Assembly: GCA_001897375.1 (NCBI GenBank)
Contig: MKSU01000014.1
Location: forward strand, 59,745 to 123,744
Direction of reading: 5' to 3'
DNA: 64,000 nucleotides
DNA from: Sphingomonas sp. 67-36
GTDB taxonomy: Bacteria; Pseudomonadota; Alphaproteobacteria; Sphingomonadales; Sphingomonadaceae
Part shown: positions 25,060 through 33,880 of the stretch, one piece after another
How the letters are laid out: each line of letters begins with the position of its first letter
Numbering within the stretch: the stretch's first letter is position 1
Notes under the pieces: model-generated
Told to the model about the DNA's origin: nothing
Seen by the model: the letters and a program-made list of their open reading frames with translations, nothing else
Databases searched by the model: none
Position numbers and translations under genes: made by a program

Positions 25060-25710
25060 ATGCGTTTCGGCAATGGTTCCCGTGGCCTGGCGATAATGGC
25101 ATTGGCGTCGCTGCCGATGGCCGCCTGCGCTCGGGACAAGGCCCGCCCTGCGGCGACGTTGCCGCCCGCCGCTTTCGTCGCCAAGGCGGAGCAGCCGGGC
25201 GAGGAATATGTCATCGGCCCGCTCGATTCGCTCCAGATCTTCGTGTGGCGCAATCCGGAGCTGTCGGCGAAGGTACAGGTGCGCCCCGACGGCCGCATCA
25301 CCACGCCGCTGGTCAACGACATGTCGGCGGTGGGCAAGACGCCGGCCAAGCTCGCCGAGGACATGAAGGCTGCGCTGGCCGAGTATATCAAGGACCCGAT
25401 CGTCTCGGTGATCGTGGAGAATTTCTCCGGCACCTACAGCCAGCAGGTGCGCATCGTCGGCGCGACGGAGAAGCCGGCCTCGCTGCCCTATCGCGCGAAC
25501 ATGACGCTGCTCGACGCGATGATCGCGGTCGGCGGCCTGTCGCAATATGCCGCCGGCAACCGCGCCCGCCTGATCCGCTACGACCGCGCGACCGGCAAGC
25601 AGCATGAATATCGGCTCAAGATCAATCGCCTGCTCAAGAGCGGCGATCCTTCCGCCAACGTGAAGCTGGAACCGGGCGACGTCATCATCATCCCCGAAAG
25701 CATGTTCTGA
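25060..25710 (+). CDS. XrtA-type polysaccharide export lipoprotein (Wza-like)
   Basis: A 216-residue outer-membrane lipoprotein. The signal ends in the lipobox PMAAC (Cys23). The poly-export domain begins EEYVIGPLDSLQIFVWRNPELS with VRPDGRITTPLV, followed by a SLBB-type segment QQVRIVGATEKPASLPYRANMTLLDAMIAVGGL. It ends VKLEPGDVIIIPESMF. It lacks the long C-terminal helix of E. coli Wza, as usual in exosortase-type loci. It would form the periplasmic/outer-membrane part of the export channel. Ribosome site AAGGAG precedes the ATG. Confidence 0.93.
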   Translation: MRFGNGSRGLAIMALASLPMAACARDKARPAATLPPAAFVAKAEQPGEEYVIGPLDSLQIFVWRNPELSAKVQVRPDGRITTPLVNDMSAVGKTPAKLAEDMKAALAEYIKDPIVSVIVENFSGTYSQQVRIVGATEKPASLPYRANMTLLDAMIAVGGLSQYAAGNRARLIRYDRATGKQHEYRLKINRLLKSGDPSANVKLEPGDVIIIPESMF

Positions 25711-25720
25711 AGGAGCGCGC

Positions 25721-27238
25721 GTGTCGGGATTGTTTGAAGAGATACGGATCGCCGGCCACATGATGTGGACCCGCCGCTGGCTCGCGCTGGCGGTGGCGTG
25801 GGGGATCTGCATCCTCGGCTGGCTGTTCGTCAGCCAGATACCCAGCCGCTACGAGAGCCATGCCCGCGTCTTCGTGCAGATGCGGCAAGTGCTGCCGGGC
25901 GGCCCGAACGGCGGCGGGCTGGGCGATCAGGCGCGCGATATCGACACGGTGCGCCAGACGCTGACCTCGGCGGTCAACCTCGAGAAGGTGGTGCGCGGCA
26001 CCGATCTGGCACAGCAGGCGACGACCGACCGTGCCGTCACCGATCGCGCCGCCAGCCTCCAGAACGCGATCAAGATCACCGCGCAGCAGGACAATCTGTT
26101 CGAGATCGTCACCACCGCCTCCACGCCGCGCCTCGCCCGGCAGATCACGCAGAAGCTGATCGACCTGTTCGTCGAGCAGAACCTGTCCGACGATCGAAGC
26201 CAGAGCACGCAGACGCTGCAATTCCTCGATTCGCAGCTTCAGTCGCTTGGCGCGAAGCTGCAGGATGCGGAGGCGAAGCGCGCCGATTTCCAGAACCATT
26301 ATCTCGGCTCGCTGCCCGGCACCGGATCGGTCAGCGACCGGATCGGCGCGGCGCGCGCCCAGATGGGGCAGGTCGACAGCGACCTCGCCGCCGCGCAGGC
26401 CAATCTGTCGGCGCTGAGCGGTCAGATGGCGGGCACGCCGCGCAACATCCCCGGCGCCGGCCCAGCGCCGGGCATCGGCCCGGCACGCGCGCGGCTGTCG
26501 GCGATCCAGGGCCAGCTCGCCGATGCGCGCGCGCGGGGCTATACCGACAACCATCCCGACGTGGTGGCGCTGAAGGCGCAGCTCGCGCAGGCGCAGGCCG
26601 ATGCGCGCAACGAGCCGGCATCGGGCGGCGCGGCTTCGGCGGACAATCCAGCCTTTCTCTCGCTCCAGTCGATGCGCGCCGACCGGCAAGCGGCCGTCAC
26701 CGCGCTGCTGGTGCGGAAGCGCCAGCTCCAGTCCGATCTCGACACGCTCAACGCCAAGCTGGCGCAAGACCCGGCGGTCGCCGCCGAACAGGGCGGGATC
26801 GATCGCAATTACGGCGTGCTCAAGGACCAGTACGACCAGCTTCTCGCCCAGCGCCAGCAGGTCGCGTTGCACAGCCAGGCGCAGACTCAGACCGATGCGG
26901 TGAAGTTCAGCGTGATCGATCCGCCGACCAGCCCGCGCACGCCGACCGCGCCGAACCGGCCGCTGCTGCTGACCGGAGTGCTGGCGGCGGGGCTGATCGG
27001 CGGGCTGGGCGCGGCCTTCGCGCTGGGGCAGGTGCAGGCCACTTTCCCGACGGCGCAGCGGCTGGAGAAGGCGTCCGGCATGGCGGTGATCGGATCGATC
27101 GGCGAGATGGTGACGCGCGCGCAGGCCGAGGATCGGGTGAAGAAGCTCAAATGGCTGGCCGGTGGCACCGCAGCGCTGCTGGGGAGCTACATCATCCTGC
27201 TCGGTGTCGAGATGGTCCAGCGGGGGATGGCCGCATGA
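25721..27238 (+). CDS. XrtA-type chain-length determinant (Wzc-N-like)
   Basis: A 505-residue inner-membrane protein starting at GTG 25721 after AGGAGCG. Two transmembrane helices flank a large periplasmic coiled-coil region: the first at about 18-37 (WLALAVAWGICILGWLFVSQ), the second near 420-440 (LLLTGVLAAGLIGGLGAAFAL), preceded by the proline-rich VIDPPTSPRTPTAPNRP. It ends with a further hydrophobic stretch near the C-terminus. Wzz/Wzc-type proteins set chain length and help export. It lacks a kinase domain, which is the next gene (4-base overlap). Confidence 0.93.
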   Translation: MSGLFEEIRIAGHMMWTRRWLALAVAWGICILGWLFVSQIPSRYESHARVFVQMRQVLPGGPNGGGLGDQARDIDTVRQTLTSAVNLEKVVRGTDLAQQATTDRAVTDRAASLQNAIKITAQQDNLFEIVTTASTPRLARQITQKLIDLFVEQNLSDDRSQSTQTLQFLDSQLQSLGAKLQDAEAKRADFQNHYLGSLPGTGSVSDRIGAARAQMGQVDSDLAAAQANLSALSGQMAGTPRNIPGAGPAPGIGPARARLSAIQGQLADARARGYTDNHPDVVALKAQLAQAQADARNEPASGGAASADNPAFLSLQSMRADRQAAVTALLVRKRQLQSDLDTLNAKLAQDPAVAAEQGGIDRNYGVLKDQYDQLLAQRQQVALHSQAQTQTDAVKFSVIDPPTSPRTPTAPNRPLLLTGVLAAGLIGGLGAAFALGQVQATFPTAQRLEKASGMAVIGSIGEMVTRAQAEDRVKKLKWLAGGTAALLGSYIILLGVEMVQRGMAA

Positions 27239-28254
27239 GCAATCCGTCCGCCCCTCGCGACGAATCGCTGATCGAACGCGCCGCGCAGATCTACGATTTC
27301 GACGCGCAGTTCCGTGTGCGCCGGGCCGCGTCGATCGTCACGCGGCCGGAACATGCGGTTGAACCGGTCCACACCTTCCTCGACGACGCGCCGGCTCCGC
27401 CGCCGGGCGCCGAAACCATGTCGGCGGAGGCTGCCGCGACGCTGGCCGCCATTCCGCTCGAACTGCGCGATTTCGCGGTGCAGCCGGAGGATGCGGATGG
27501 CTGGGCCGTACCGTCCGGCCTCGCGCATATCGATCGCGTGATGCTGGCGGAAAAGGGCATGCTGGTGCCCGGTGCGCCGGTCGGGGCGCTGGCGGAGGAG
27601 TTCCGGCTGGTGAAGCGGCAGTTGCTGCTCAACGCCCGCGCGATCGCCGCCGCGACGCCGGAACGCCGCGCGCGCACGATTCTGGTCGGCTCGGGCAAGC
27701 CGGGCGAGGGCAAGACGTGGTGCGCGATCAACCTCGCGATCAGCCTTGCCGCCGAGCGGGATATCGAGGTGCTGCTGGTCGATGCCGATTTCGCCAAGCC
27801 CGATATCATGCCGGCGCTGGGGTTGGAGGACGCGACCGGGCTGCTCGACATCCTGAGCGACCATTCGCTCGATCCCGAGGCGTTCGTGCTCAAGACGGAT
27901 GTGCCGCAGCTTTCGCTCCTCCCATCCGGCGCGCGCAGCCATGCCGATACGGAGCTGCTTGCCAGCGCGCGCACAGCGCAGGTGCTGGATCGGCTTCTCG
28001 CGGCCGATCCGCGCCGCATCATCATCTTCGATTCGCCGCCCGCGCTCGCCGCCTCGCCCGCCTCGGTGCTGGCGCTGCTCGTCGCGCAAGTGATGCTCGT
28101 GGTCCGCGCCGACCGCACGACCGAAAGCGACGTGCGCGAGGCGGTGGGCCTGCTCGACGGCTGCGAGCATATCAGCCTGGTGCTCAACGCGACCTCTTAC
28201 GAGCCGCACTACGGGCGCTTCGGCAGCTATTACGGACAGGGAGAGCGCGGGTGA
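27235..28254 (+). CDS. XrtA-associated tyrosine autokinase (BY-kinase)
   Basis: A 339-residue cytoplasmic ATPase of the CpsD/Wzc kinase type. The Walker A is VGSGKPGEGKTWCAINLA, the A' motif is VLLVDADFAKPDI, and the B motif is RIIIFDSPPAL. The C-terminus is tyrosine-rich (YEPHYGRFGSYYGQ), the expected autophosphorylation cluster. The first ~130 residues form a variable N-terminal part. It pairs with the chain-length protein to control polymer length and export by phosphorylation cycling. GTG of the next gene overlaps its stop. Confidence 0.93.
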   Translation: MSNPSAPRDESLIERAAQIYDFDAQFRVRRAASIVTRPEHAVEPVHTFLDDAPAPPPGAETMSAEAAATLAAIPLELRDFAVQPEDADGWAVPSGLAHIDRVMLAEKGMLVPGAPVGALAEEFRLVKRQLLLNARAIAAATPERRARTILVGSGKPGEGKTWCAINLAISLAAERDIEVLLVDADFAKPDIMPALGLEDATGLLDILSDHSLDPEAFVLKTDVPQLSLLPSGARSHADTELLASARTAQVLDRLLAADPRRIIIFDSPPALAASPASVLALLVAQVMLVVRADRTTESDVREAVGLLDGCEHISLVLNATSYEPHYGRFGSYYGQGERG

Positions 28255-29855
28255 GACGACCGCTTCTCGCGGCCGCGCTGGGCGCGGCGATGACGGCGTC
28301 GCCGGCGCTGGCCGATACGCGCTATATCGCGCCTTATGTCGAACTGGGGCAGGCGGTCGGCGCCGACCTCACCAACGACGATGTCGTGACGTGGACGCAG
28401 GTCGCCGTGGGCGTCGATGCCGGAGTGTCGAACGGCCGCGCCGAAGGGCAGATCAGCGCGCGCTACGAGCGCCGCATCCCGTGGGGCGGCAACCTTACGG
28501 ATGTGGACATGCTCTCCGGTCTCGCGCGCGGGTCGGTGAAGCTTTCGCCGGCCTTATCGATCGACGCGGGCGCGCTGGCGACCCGCTCGCGCATGGATAT
28601 CCGCGGCGCGGCGCCAGGGCTGTTCAGCGACGATTCGGCCAATATCTCGAACGTCTATTCGCTCTATGTCGCTCCGCAACTGGCGACCAATGTCGGGCCG
28701 GCGCAGGTCACGGCGGCCTATCGCTTCGGCTATACGCGGGTCGACGCCCCCGATTTCACCGGGATCGCGCCGGGTGCGCAGCGGCTCGATTATTTCGACG
28801 ACGAGACGAGCCATCTCGCGATGGCCTCGATCGGTGTCGGGGCGGGGCGGATCGCGCCGTTCGGCATCACGCTGAGCGGCGCGCTGGAGCGCGACTTCGC
28901 CAGCCAGCTTTCGCAGCGCTACGAGGGCGAGTTCGCCAGGCTCGACGTGGTGCAGCCGGTGAGCCGCACCGTCGCGGTGCGCGGTGGCGTCGGCTATGAG
29001 AAGATCGAGGCGACGCAGCGCGACGCGCTGTTCGATGTCAACGGCAATCCGGTGCTGGACGGCAACGGGCGGTTCGTTACCGATCCCGCCTCGCCGCGCC
29101 GCATCGCCTATAACACCGACGGCCTGATCTATGACGCGGGCGTGATCTGGCGACCGTCGCCCCGGCTGGAGTTGCAGGCTAACGCCGGCTATCGCTACGG
29201 CGGCGCGACCTATTTCGGCTCGCTTTCGTGGCGCTTGTCGCCGGACAGCGCGGTGCGTGCAGTGGTCTATGACGGCGTCACCACCTTCGGCCGCCAGCTT
29301 CGCGATGGCCTCGCGACGCTGCCGACCAGCTTCCAGACGCAAGGCGACGGCTTCGGCCAGCAATTCACCGGCTGCGTCTTCGCATCGCAACCGGCGACCG
29401 GCGGCGCGGGCGGATGCCTCAACAGCGCTTTCCAGTCGGTCAGCACCGCCGTCTATCGCACGCGCGGCGTGGACGTGATCTATACCCGCACGGAGGGGCG
29501 GACGCGGATCGGCATCGGCGCGGGCTATGCCAACCGCCGCCTGTTCTCCCCGCCCGCCGCGCCGGGCATCACCGTGTTCGGCACCAACGACGAGAGCTAT
29601 TACGCGCAGATCTTCTACTCTCGCGCGCTGAGCCGGGTGTCGGAGGTGGATGCCAATCTGTTCATGAACTATTATGACGCCGACCTGCCGGGGATGCGGG
29701 GCGTGCTCGGCGCGGGGATTACCGGCGCGTACCAATATCGCTTCGGCCGGATCGGCACGATCGCATCGCTCGGCCTCTACACCTACGACCAGCGCGGCTT
29801 CGACAGCCAATGGTCGGCGCAGGGGCTGCTCGGGGCAAGGTACACGTTCCGATGA
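28251..29855 (+). CDS. XrtA-associated outer-membrane beta-barrel protein
   Basis: A 534-residue protein from GTG 28251. Signal peptide residues 1-21 (ALA before DTRY). The mature protein is a series of amphipathic strands with alternating aromatics and ends in the outer-membrane signature ARYTFR, with a C-terminal aromatic residue next to the last. Two cysteines (TGCVFASQ, AGGCLNS) may form a loop disulfide. This family accompanies exosortase A polysaccharide loci and may act as the outer-membrane exit or surface anchor. Its exact role is unproven. Confidence 0.88.
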   Translation: MRRPLLAAALGAAMTASPALADTRYIAPYVELGQAVGADLTNDDVVTWTQVAVGVDAGVSNGRAEGQISARYERRIPWGGNLTDVDMLSGLARGSVKLSPALSIDAGALATRSRMDIRGAAPGLFSDDSANISNVYSLYVAPQLATNVGPAQVTAAYRFGYTRVDAPDFTGIAPGAQRLDYFDDETSHLAMASIGVGAGRIAPFGITLSGALERDFASQLSQRYEGEFARLDVVQPVSRTVAVRGGVGYEKIEATQRDALFDVNGNPVLDGNGRFVTDPASPRRIAYNTDGLIYDAGVIWRPSPRLELQANAGYRYGGATYFGSLSWRLSPDSAVRAVVYDGVTTFGRQLRDGLATLPTSFQTQGDGFGQQFTGCVFASQPATGGAGGCLNSAFQSVSTAVYRTRGVDVIYTRTEGRTRIGIGAGYANRRLFSPPAAPGITVFGTNDESYYAQIFYSRALSRVSEVDANLFMNYYDADLPGMRGVLGAGITGAYQYRFGRIGTIASLGLYTYDQRGFDSQWSAQGLLGARYTFR

Positions 29856-29888
29856 CGCGGCGGCACGGAAAACAGGGAACATCGCGAG

Positions 29889-30908
29889 ATGTATGAGGAT
29901 CATTTCGGATTGCGCGAGCGGCCGTTCCAGCTCACGCCCGACCCGAAATACTGGTTCGACAGCGCCACGCACCGCAAGGCGATGGCCTATCTCGGCTATG
30001 GGCTGGCGCAGGGCGAGGGCTTCATCGTCATCACCGGTGACATCGGCGCGGGCAAGACGACCCTGGTCGGCCACCTGACTTCGCGGATCGACCCGGCGAA
30101 CCTCAACGTCATCTCGCTCGTCTCCAGCGCGATCCAGGCGGACGACCTGCTCAGGATCGTCGCGACCGGGCTGGGCGTCGCCGACGCGCCGCGCAACAAG
30201 GCCGAACTGCTCACCGTGATCGAGCGCGGGCTGAACGCAGTCGCGCGCACCGGGCGGCGCACGCTGCTGATCGTCGACGAGGCGCAGGCGCTGGACATCT
30301 CCGCCGTCGAGGAACTGCGGATGCTGTCCAATTTCCAGGCTGGCGGGAGGGCGCTGCTCCAGATTTTCCTGCTCGGCCAGCCCGAGTTCCGCGAGCGGCT
30401 GCACGGATCGCAGGCGCTGGAGCAACTCCGCCAGCGCGTCATCGCGATCCACCACCTCGATCCGATGGGCGAGGAGGAGATCGCCGAATATGTCGGCCAT
30501 CGGCTCCAGGTCGCGGGCTGGCAGGGCAGTCCCGATTTCGCGGAGGACGCCTTCCCGCTGCTCCACCGCATCACCGGCGGCGTGCCGCGCCGGGTGAACC
30601 AGCTTATGGGCCGGGTGATGCTGCACGCCGCGATCGTCGGCGCGACGCTGATCGACGCCGCCTTGATCGAGGAGGTGCAGGCCGACGCCGCGCGCGATCT
30701 GCCGACCGCATCGCCCTCCGCGGCCGCTCCCGCCGTCACGGGCGAGGACGCTGCCGCGCTCGTGCAACGCATCGCCGCGCTGGAGGCGCGGATCGAGGAG
30801 CAGGACGCCGCGCTGCGCCGCGTGCTTACCCTGCTGGTCGACTGGGTGGAGAATGAGGTCGGCCCGCCCGCCTCGCGGCTGGAGGCGGTGCGCGGCGCCG
30901 CTGCGTGA
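29889..30908 (+). CDS. XrtA-associated AAA ATPase (ExeA-like)
   Basis: A 339-residue ATPase. It begins MYEDHFGLRERPFQLTPDP, the ExeA/GspA-type start. Walker A is ITGDIGAGKTTLVGHL, Walker B is TLLIVDEAQAL, and the sensor region contains LQIFLLGQPEFRERL. ITGGVPRRVNQL is the family winged-helix end of the AAA part. The C-terminal tail has a short coiled coil (AALVQRIAALEARIEEQDAALRRVL). In exosortase loci it is thought to energise or organise the export complex. Confidence 0.92.
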   Translation: MYEDHFGLRERPFQLTPDPKYWFDSATHRKAMAYLGYGLAQGEGFIVITGDIGAGKTTLVGHLTSRIDPANLNVISLVSSAIQADDLLRIVATGLGVADAPRNKAELLTVIERGLNAVARTGRRTLLIVDEAQALDISAVEELRMLSNFQAGGRALLQIFLLGQPEFRERLHGSQALEQLRQRVIAIHHLDPMGEEEIAEYVGHRLQVAGWQGSPDFAEDAFPLLHRITGGVPRRVNQLMGRVMLHAAIVGATLIDAALIEEVQADAARDLPTASPSAAAPAVTGEDAAALVQRIAALEARIEEQDAALRRVLTLLVDWVENEVGPPASRLEAVRGAAA

Positions 30909-30909
30909 G

Positions 30910-31740
30910 ATGAGCGTCGTCAACGGCCTGTCGGTCGATATCGAGGAATGGTTTCAGGTCGGCGCGTTCGAGAAGACGATCGCGCGCGATGACTGGGAAA
31001 GCCTCGAATCGCGTGTCGAGCGCAATACCGGCATGGTGCTGGACCTGTTCGCCCAGGCGGGGGTGAAGGGCACCTTCTTCACGCTTGGCTGGGTCGCCGC
31101 GCGTCATCCCGCGCTGGTCCGCCGCATCGTGGCGGAGGGGCATGAGATCGCCAGCCACGGCTGGGACCATGCGCGCGTCTTCACGATGAACGCCGCCGCC
31201 TTCCGCGACGACCTGCGCCGCACCCGCATCGCGCTGGAGGATGCCGGGGGCATGGCCGTCACCGGCTATCGCGCGCCGAGCTTCTCGATCGACGCGCGCA
31301 CGCCCTGGGCGCATATCGTGCTGGCGGAGGAAGGCTATGCCTATTCGTCCAGCGTCGCGCCGATCGCGCACGATCATTACGGCTGGCGCGACAGCCCGCG
31401 CTACGCCTGGCGCCCGCTGGCCGACGCGTCGTTGATCGAACTGCCGGTGACGGTGGCCGAGATCGCCGGGCGGCGGCTGGCGACGGGAGGCGGCTTCTTC
31501 CGCCTGCTGCCGGCCGCGCTGACCGATTTCGCGGTGCGGCAGGTGAATGGCGCGGGGCAGCCGGCGATCTTCTATTTCCACCCTTGGGAGGTCGATCCCG
31601 GCCAGCCGCGCGTCGGCGACGCGCCGCTGCGGTCGAAGCTCCGCCATTATAGCCGGCTCGGCGCGATGGCGGGCAAGCTCGGCAAACTGATTCGGCGGCA
31701 TGACTGGGGGCGGATCGACGCGATCGCGGCGGCGCGATGA
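30910..31740 (+). CDS. XrtA-associated polysaccharide deacetylase
   Basis: A 276-residue NodB-domain enzyme. The metal motif 1 is LSVDIEEWFQVGAFE, where DIEEW replaces the usual TFDDG. Motif 2 is GHEIASHGWDHARV with the His-x3-His pair. Later marks are TGYRAPSFSID (motif 3) and FYFHPWEVDPGQP. It would remove acetyl groups from N-acetyl sugars of the polymer. No signal peptide is visible, so action on a lipid-linked precursor at the cytoplasmic face is possible. It overlaps the next gene by four bases. Confidence 0.92.
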   Translation: MSVVNGLSVDIEEWFQVGAFEKTIARDDWESLESRVERNTGMVLDLFAQAGVKGTFFTLGWVAARHPALVRRIVAEGHEIASHGWDHARVFTMNAAAFRDDLRRTRIALEDAGGMAVTGYRAPSFSIDARTPWAHIVLAEEGYAYSSSVAPIAHDHYGWRDSPRYAWRPLADASLIELPVTVAEIAGRRLATGGGFFRLLPAALTDFAVRQVNGAGQPAIFYFHPWEVDPGQPRVGDAPLRSKLRHYSRLGAMAGKLGKLIRRHDWGRIDAIAAAR

Positions 31741-32738
31741 CCGCGATTGTGCGCGAGGCGGCGCCGGCGGACGACGCGGCGATCACGGCGTTCGTCCGCG
31801 CGCAACCCGGTGCGACGCCCTTCCACCTCCCCGCATGGAGCCGCGCGGTGGAACGCGGGTGCGGCCAGCGCGCGCGCTATCTCGTCGCGGAGCGCGACCG
31901 CGCGATCGCCGGCGTATTGCCGCTGACCGAGATGCGATCGCCGCTGTTCAGCAATGCGCTCGTCTCCGCCGGGTTCGCGGTCGACGGCGGCGTGCTGGGC
32001 GAGGAGGGCGAGGCGCTGGTCGCCGCCGCGCGGGCGTTCGGCCTGCCGTCGATCGAACTGCGCGGCGGGACTGCTCCGGCCGGCTGGGTGGTGGACGAGA
32101 CGACCTATCTCGGCTTCGTCCGCCCACTGGCCGCCGATGACGAGGCGGACTTGAAGGCGATTCCGCGCAAGCAGCGCGCCGAGGTGCGCAAGGCGCTGGC
32201 GAACGATCTGGAGCTCGTGACCGGCGGTGCGGAACGCGCGGCGGAGCATTACGCGGTCTATGCAGAATCGGTCCGCAATCTCGGCACCCCGGTATTCCCG
32301 CGCGCCTTGTTCCGCGCGGTGCTGGAGACGATGGACGCCGATGTGCTGACCGTGCGCCACAAGGGCCGCGCGGTAGCCAGCGTGCTCAGCCTCTACTTCG
32401 ACGGCACCGTCTATCCCTATTGGGGCGGCGGGACGGCGGCGGCGCGCGAATTGCGCGCCAATGACCGGATGTATTTCGCGCTGATGGCGCACGCCCGCGC
32501 GAAGGGCTGCACGCATTTCGACTTCGGCCGGTCCAAGGCCGGAACGGGCGCGGCGGCGTTCAAGAAGAACTGGGGGTTCGAGGGGCGACCACTCGCCTAC
32601 GCCCGGTGGAGCAAGGGCGCGGCGCGAGAGGTCAATCCGCTCAACCCGAAATATGCGCTGATGGTGCGGACGTGGCGGCGGCTGCCGCTCCCGGTCGCCA
32701 ACCTGATCGGTCCGTGGATCAGCCGGGGGCTGGGGTGA
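31737..32738 (+). CDS. XrtA-associated FemAB-family protein
   Basis: A 333-residue GNAT-fold protein of the FemAB/PEP-CTERM type. The second half carries the acyl-transfer domain: DVLTVRHKGRAVASVLSLYF, YPYWGGGTAAARELRANDRMY and HFDFGRSKAGTGAAAFKKNWGFE. FemAB enzymes transfer amino acids from aminoacyl-tRNA to cell-wall peptides; in exosortase loci the acceptor is unknown and may be the polysaccharide. Together with the ligase, ACP and decarboxylase, it points to amino-acyl decoration (inference). Four-base overlaps join it to both neighbours. Confidence 0.9.
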   Translation: MTAIVREAAPADDAAITAFVRAQPGATPFHLPAWSRAVERGCGQRARYLVAERDRAIAGVLPLTEMRSPLFSNALVSAGFAVDGGVLGEEGEALVAAARAFGLPSIELRGGTAPAGWVVDETTYLGFVRPLAADDEADLKAIPRKQRAEVRKALANDLELVTGGAERAAEHYAVYAESVRNLGTPVFPRALFRAVLETMDADVLTVRHKGRAVASVLSLYFDGTVYPYWGGGTAAARELRANDRMYFALMAHARAKGCTHFDFGRSKAGTGAAAFKKNWGFEGRPLAYARWSKGAAREVNPLNPKYALMVRTWRRLPLPVANLIGPWISRGLG

Positions 32739-33880
32739 GCGAGATATTGTTCATCGCGCATCGCGTGCCCTTCCCGCCGGATCGCGGGGACAAGATCCGC
32801 AGCTTTCATGTGCTGCGCCATCTCGCGGGCCGGGCGCGGGTGCATCTGGTCGCCTTCGCCGACGATCCGCGCGATCTGGTCCCCGCGCCGGAATATCGCG
32901 CATTGGTGGACGAATGCGTGATCGTGCCGCGCACCAAATCGCGCGCCCGCGCGGGACTGGAGGCGCTGGCGACCGCGCAGCCGGTGTCGCTCACCGCCTT
33001 CGCGCATCGCGACGTGGAGCGCGCGGTGCGCGACATCCTCGCGCGACAGCCGATCGACGCGATCTACGTCTTTTCGGGGCAGATGGCGCAATATCTGCTG
33101 GTTGCCGGGCCGCGCGCGATCATGGATTTCGTTGATCTCGATTCGGCGAAATTCGCCGCTTATGCCGGGGATGCGCACGGCTTCACCCGCTACATGATGC
33201 GCCGCGAGGCGCGCCTGCTCGCCGCGTTCGAGCGCGAGGTGGCCGGGCGCGTCGACGCCAGCCTGTTCGTGAGCGAGGCGGAGGCGGCGCTGCTCCCCGG
33301 CAGCATCGCGATCGAGAACGGCATCGACACCGCTTATTACGATCCCGTCGCGCGCCATGTGCCGGTGGTGGGGCAGGGGCCGTTGATCGTCTTCACCGGG
33401 CAGATGGATTACCGGCCGAACATCGACGCGGTGACATGGTTCGCGCGCGACATGCTGCCGCGCATCCCCGGCGCGCGCTTCGCGATCGTCGGCCGCGCGC
33501 CCGCGCCCGAGGTGCGCGCGCTGGCGGGCGAGCGGGTGATCGTCACCGGCGAGGTGGCGGACGTGCGTGGCTGGCTCGCGGCGGCGAGCGTGGTGGTCGC
33601 GCCATTGAAGCTCGCGCGCGGCGTGCAGAACAAGGTGCTGGAGGCGATGGCGATGGCCCGCCCGGTCGTCGCCTCGCTGGCGGCGGCGGAGGGGATCGAC
33701 CATGACGGCGCGATCCGCGTCGCGCCGGACGCGGACGCCTTCGTCGCGGCGGTGGGCGCGCTGCTCGCCGATCCGGCGGCGGCGCGGGCGCTGGGCGCGG
33801 CGGCGCGGGCGCGGGTGATCGCGCGCTACGACTGGGCGGCGGCGCTCGCCCCGCTCGACGGCCTGCTCGGGCTGGCATGA
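32735..33880 (+). CDS. XrtA-associated glycosyltransferase (GT4-like)
   Basis: A 381-residue GT-B glycosyltransferase from GTG 32735. N-terminal domain: HRVPFPPDRGDKIRSFHVLRHLA. The linker has VSEAEAALLPG and IENGIDTAYYDP. The C-terminal nucleotide-sugar domain has IVFTGQMDYRPNIDAV, APLKLARGVQNKVLEAMAMARPVVAS, with the conserved Glu in KVLEAMA. It adds a sugar to the lipid-linked repeat unit. The sugar is not predictable. Confidence 0.92.
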   Translation: MSEILFIAHRVPFPPDRGDKIRSFHVLRHLAGRARVHLVAFADDPRDLVPAPEYRALVDECVIVPRTKSRARAGLEALATAQPVSLTAFAHRDVERAVRDILARQPIDAIYVFSGQMAQYLLVAGPRAIMDFVDLDSAKFAAYAGDAHGFTRYMMRREARLLAAFEREVAGRVDASLFVSEAEAALLPGSIAIENGIDTAYYDPVARHVPVVGQGPLIVFTGQMDYRPNIDAVTWFARDMLPRIPGARFAIVGRAPAPEVRALAGERVIVTGEVADVRGWLAAASVVVAPLKLARGVQNKVLEAMAMARPVVASLAAAEGIDHDGAIRVAPDADAFVAAVGALLADPAAARALGAAARARVIARYDWAAALAPLDGLLGLA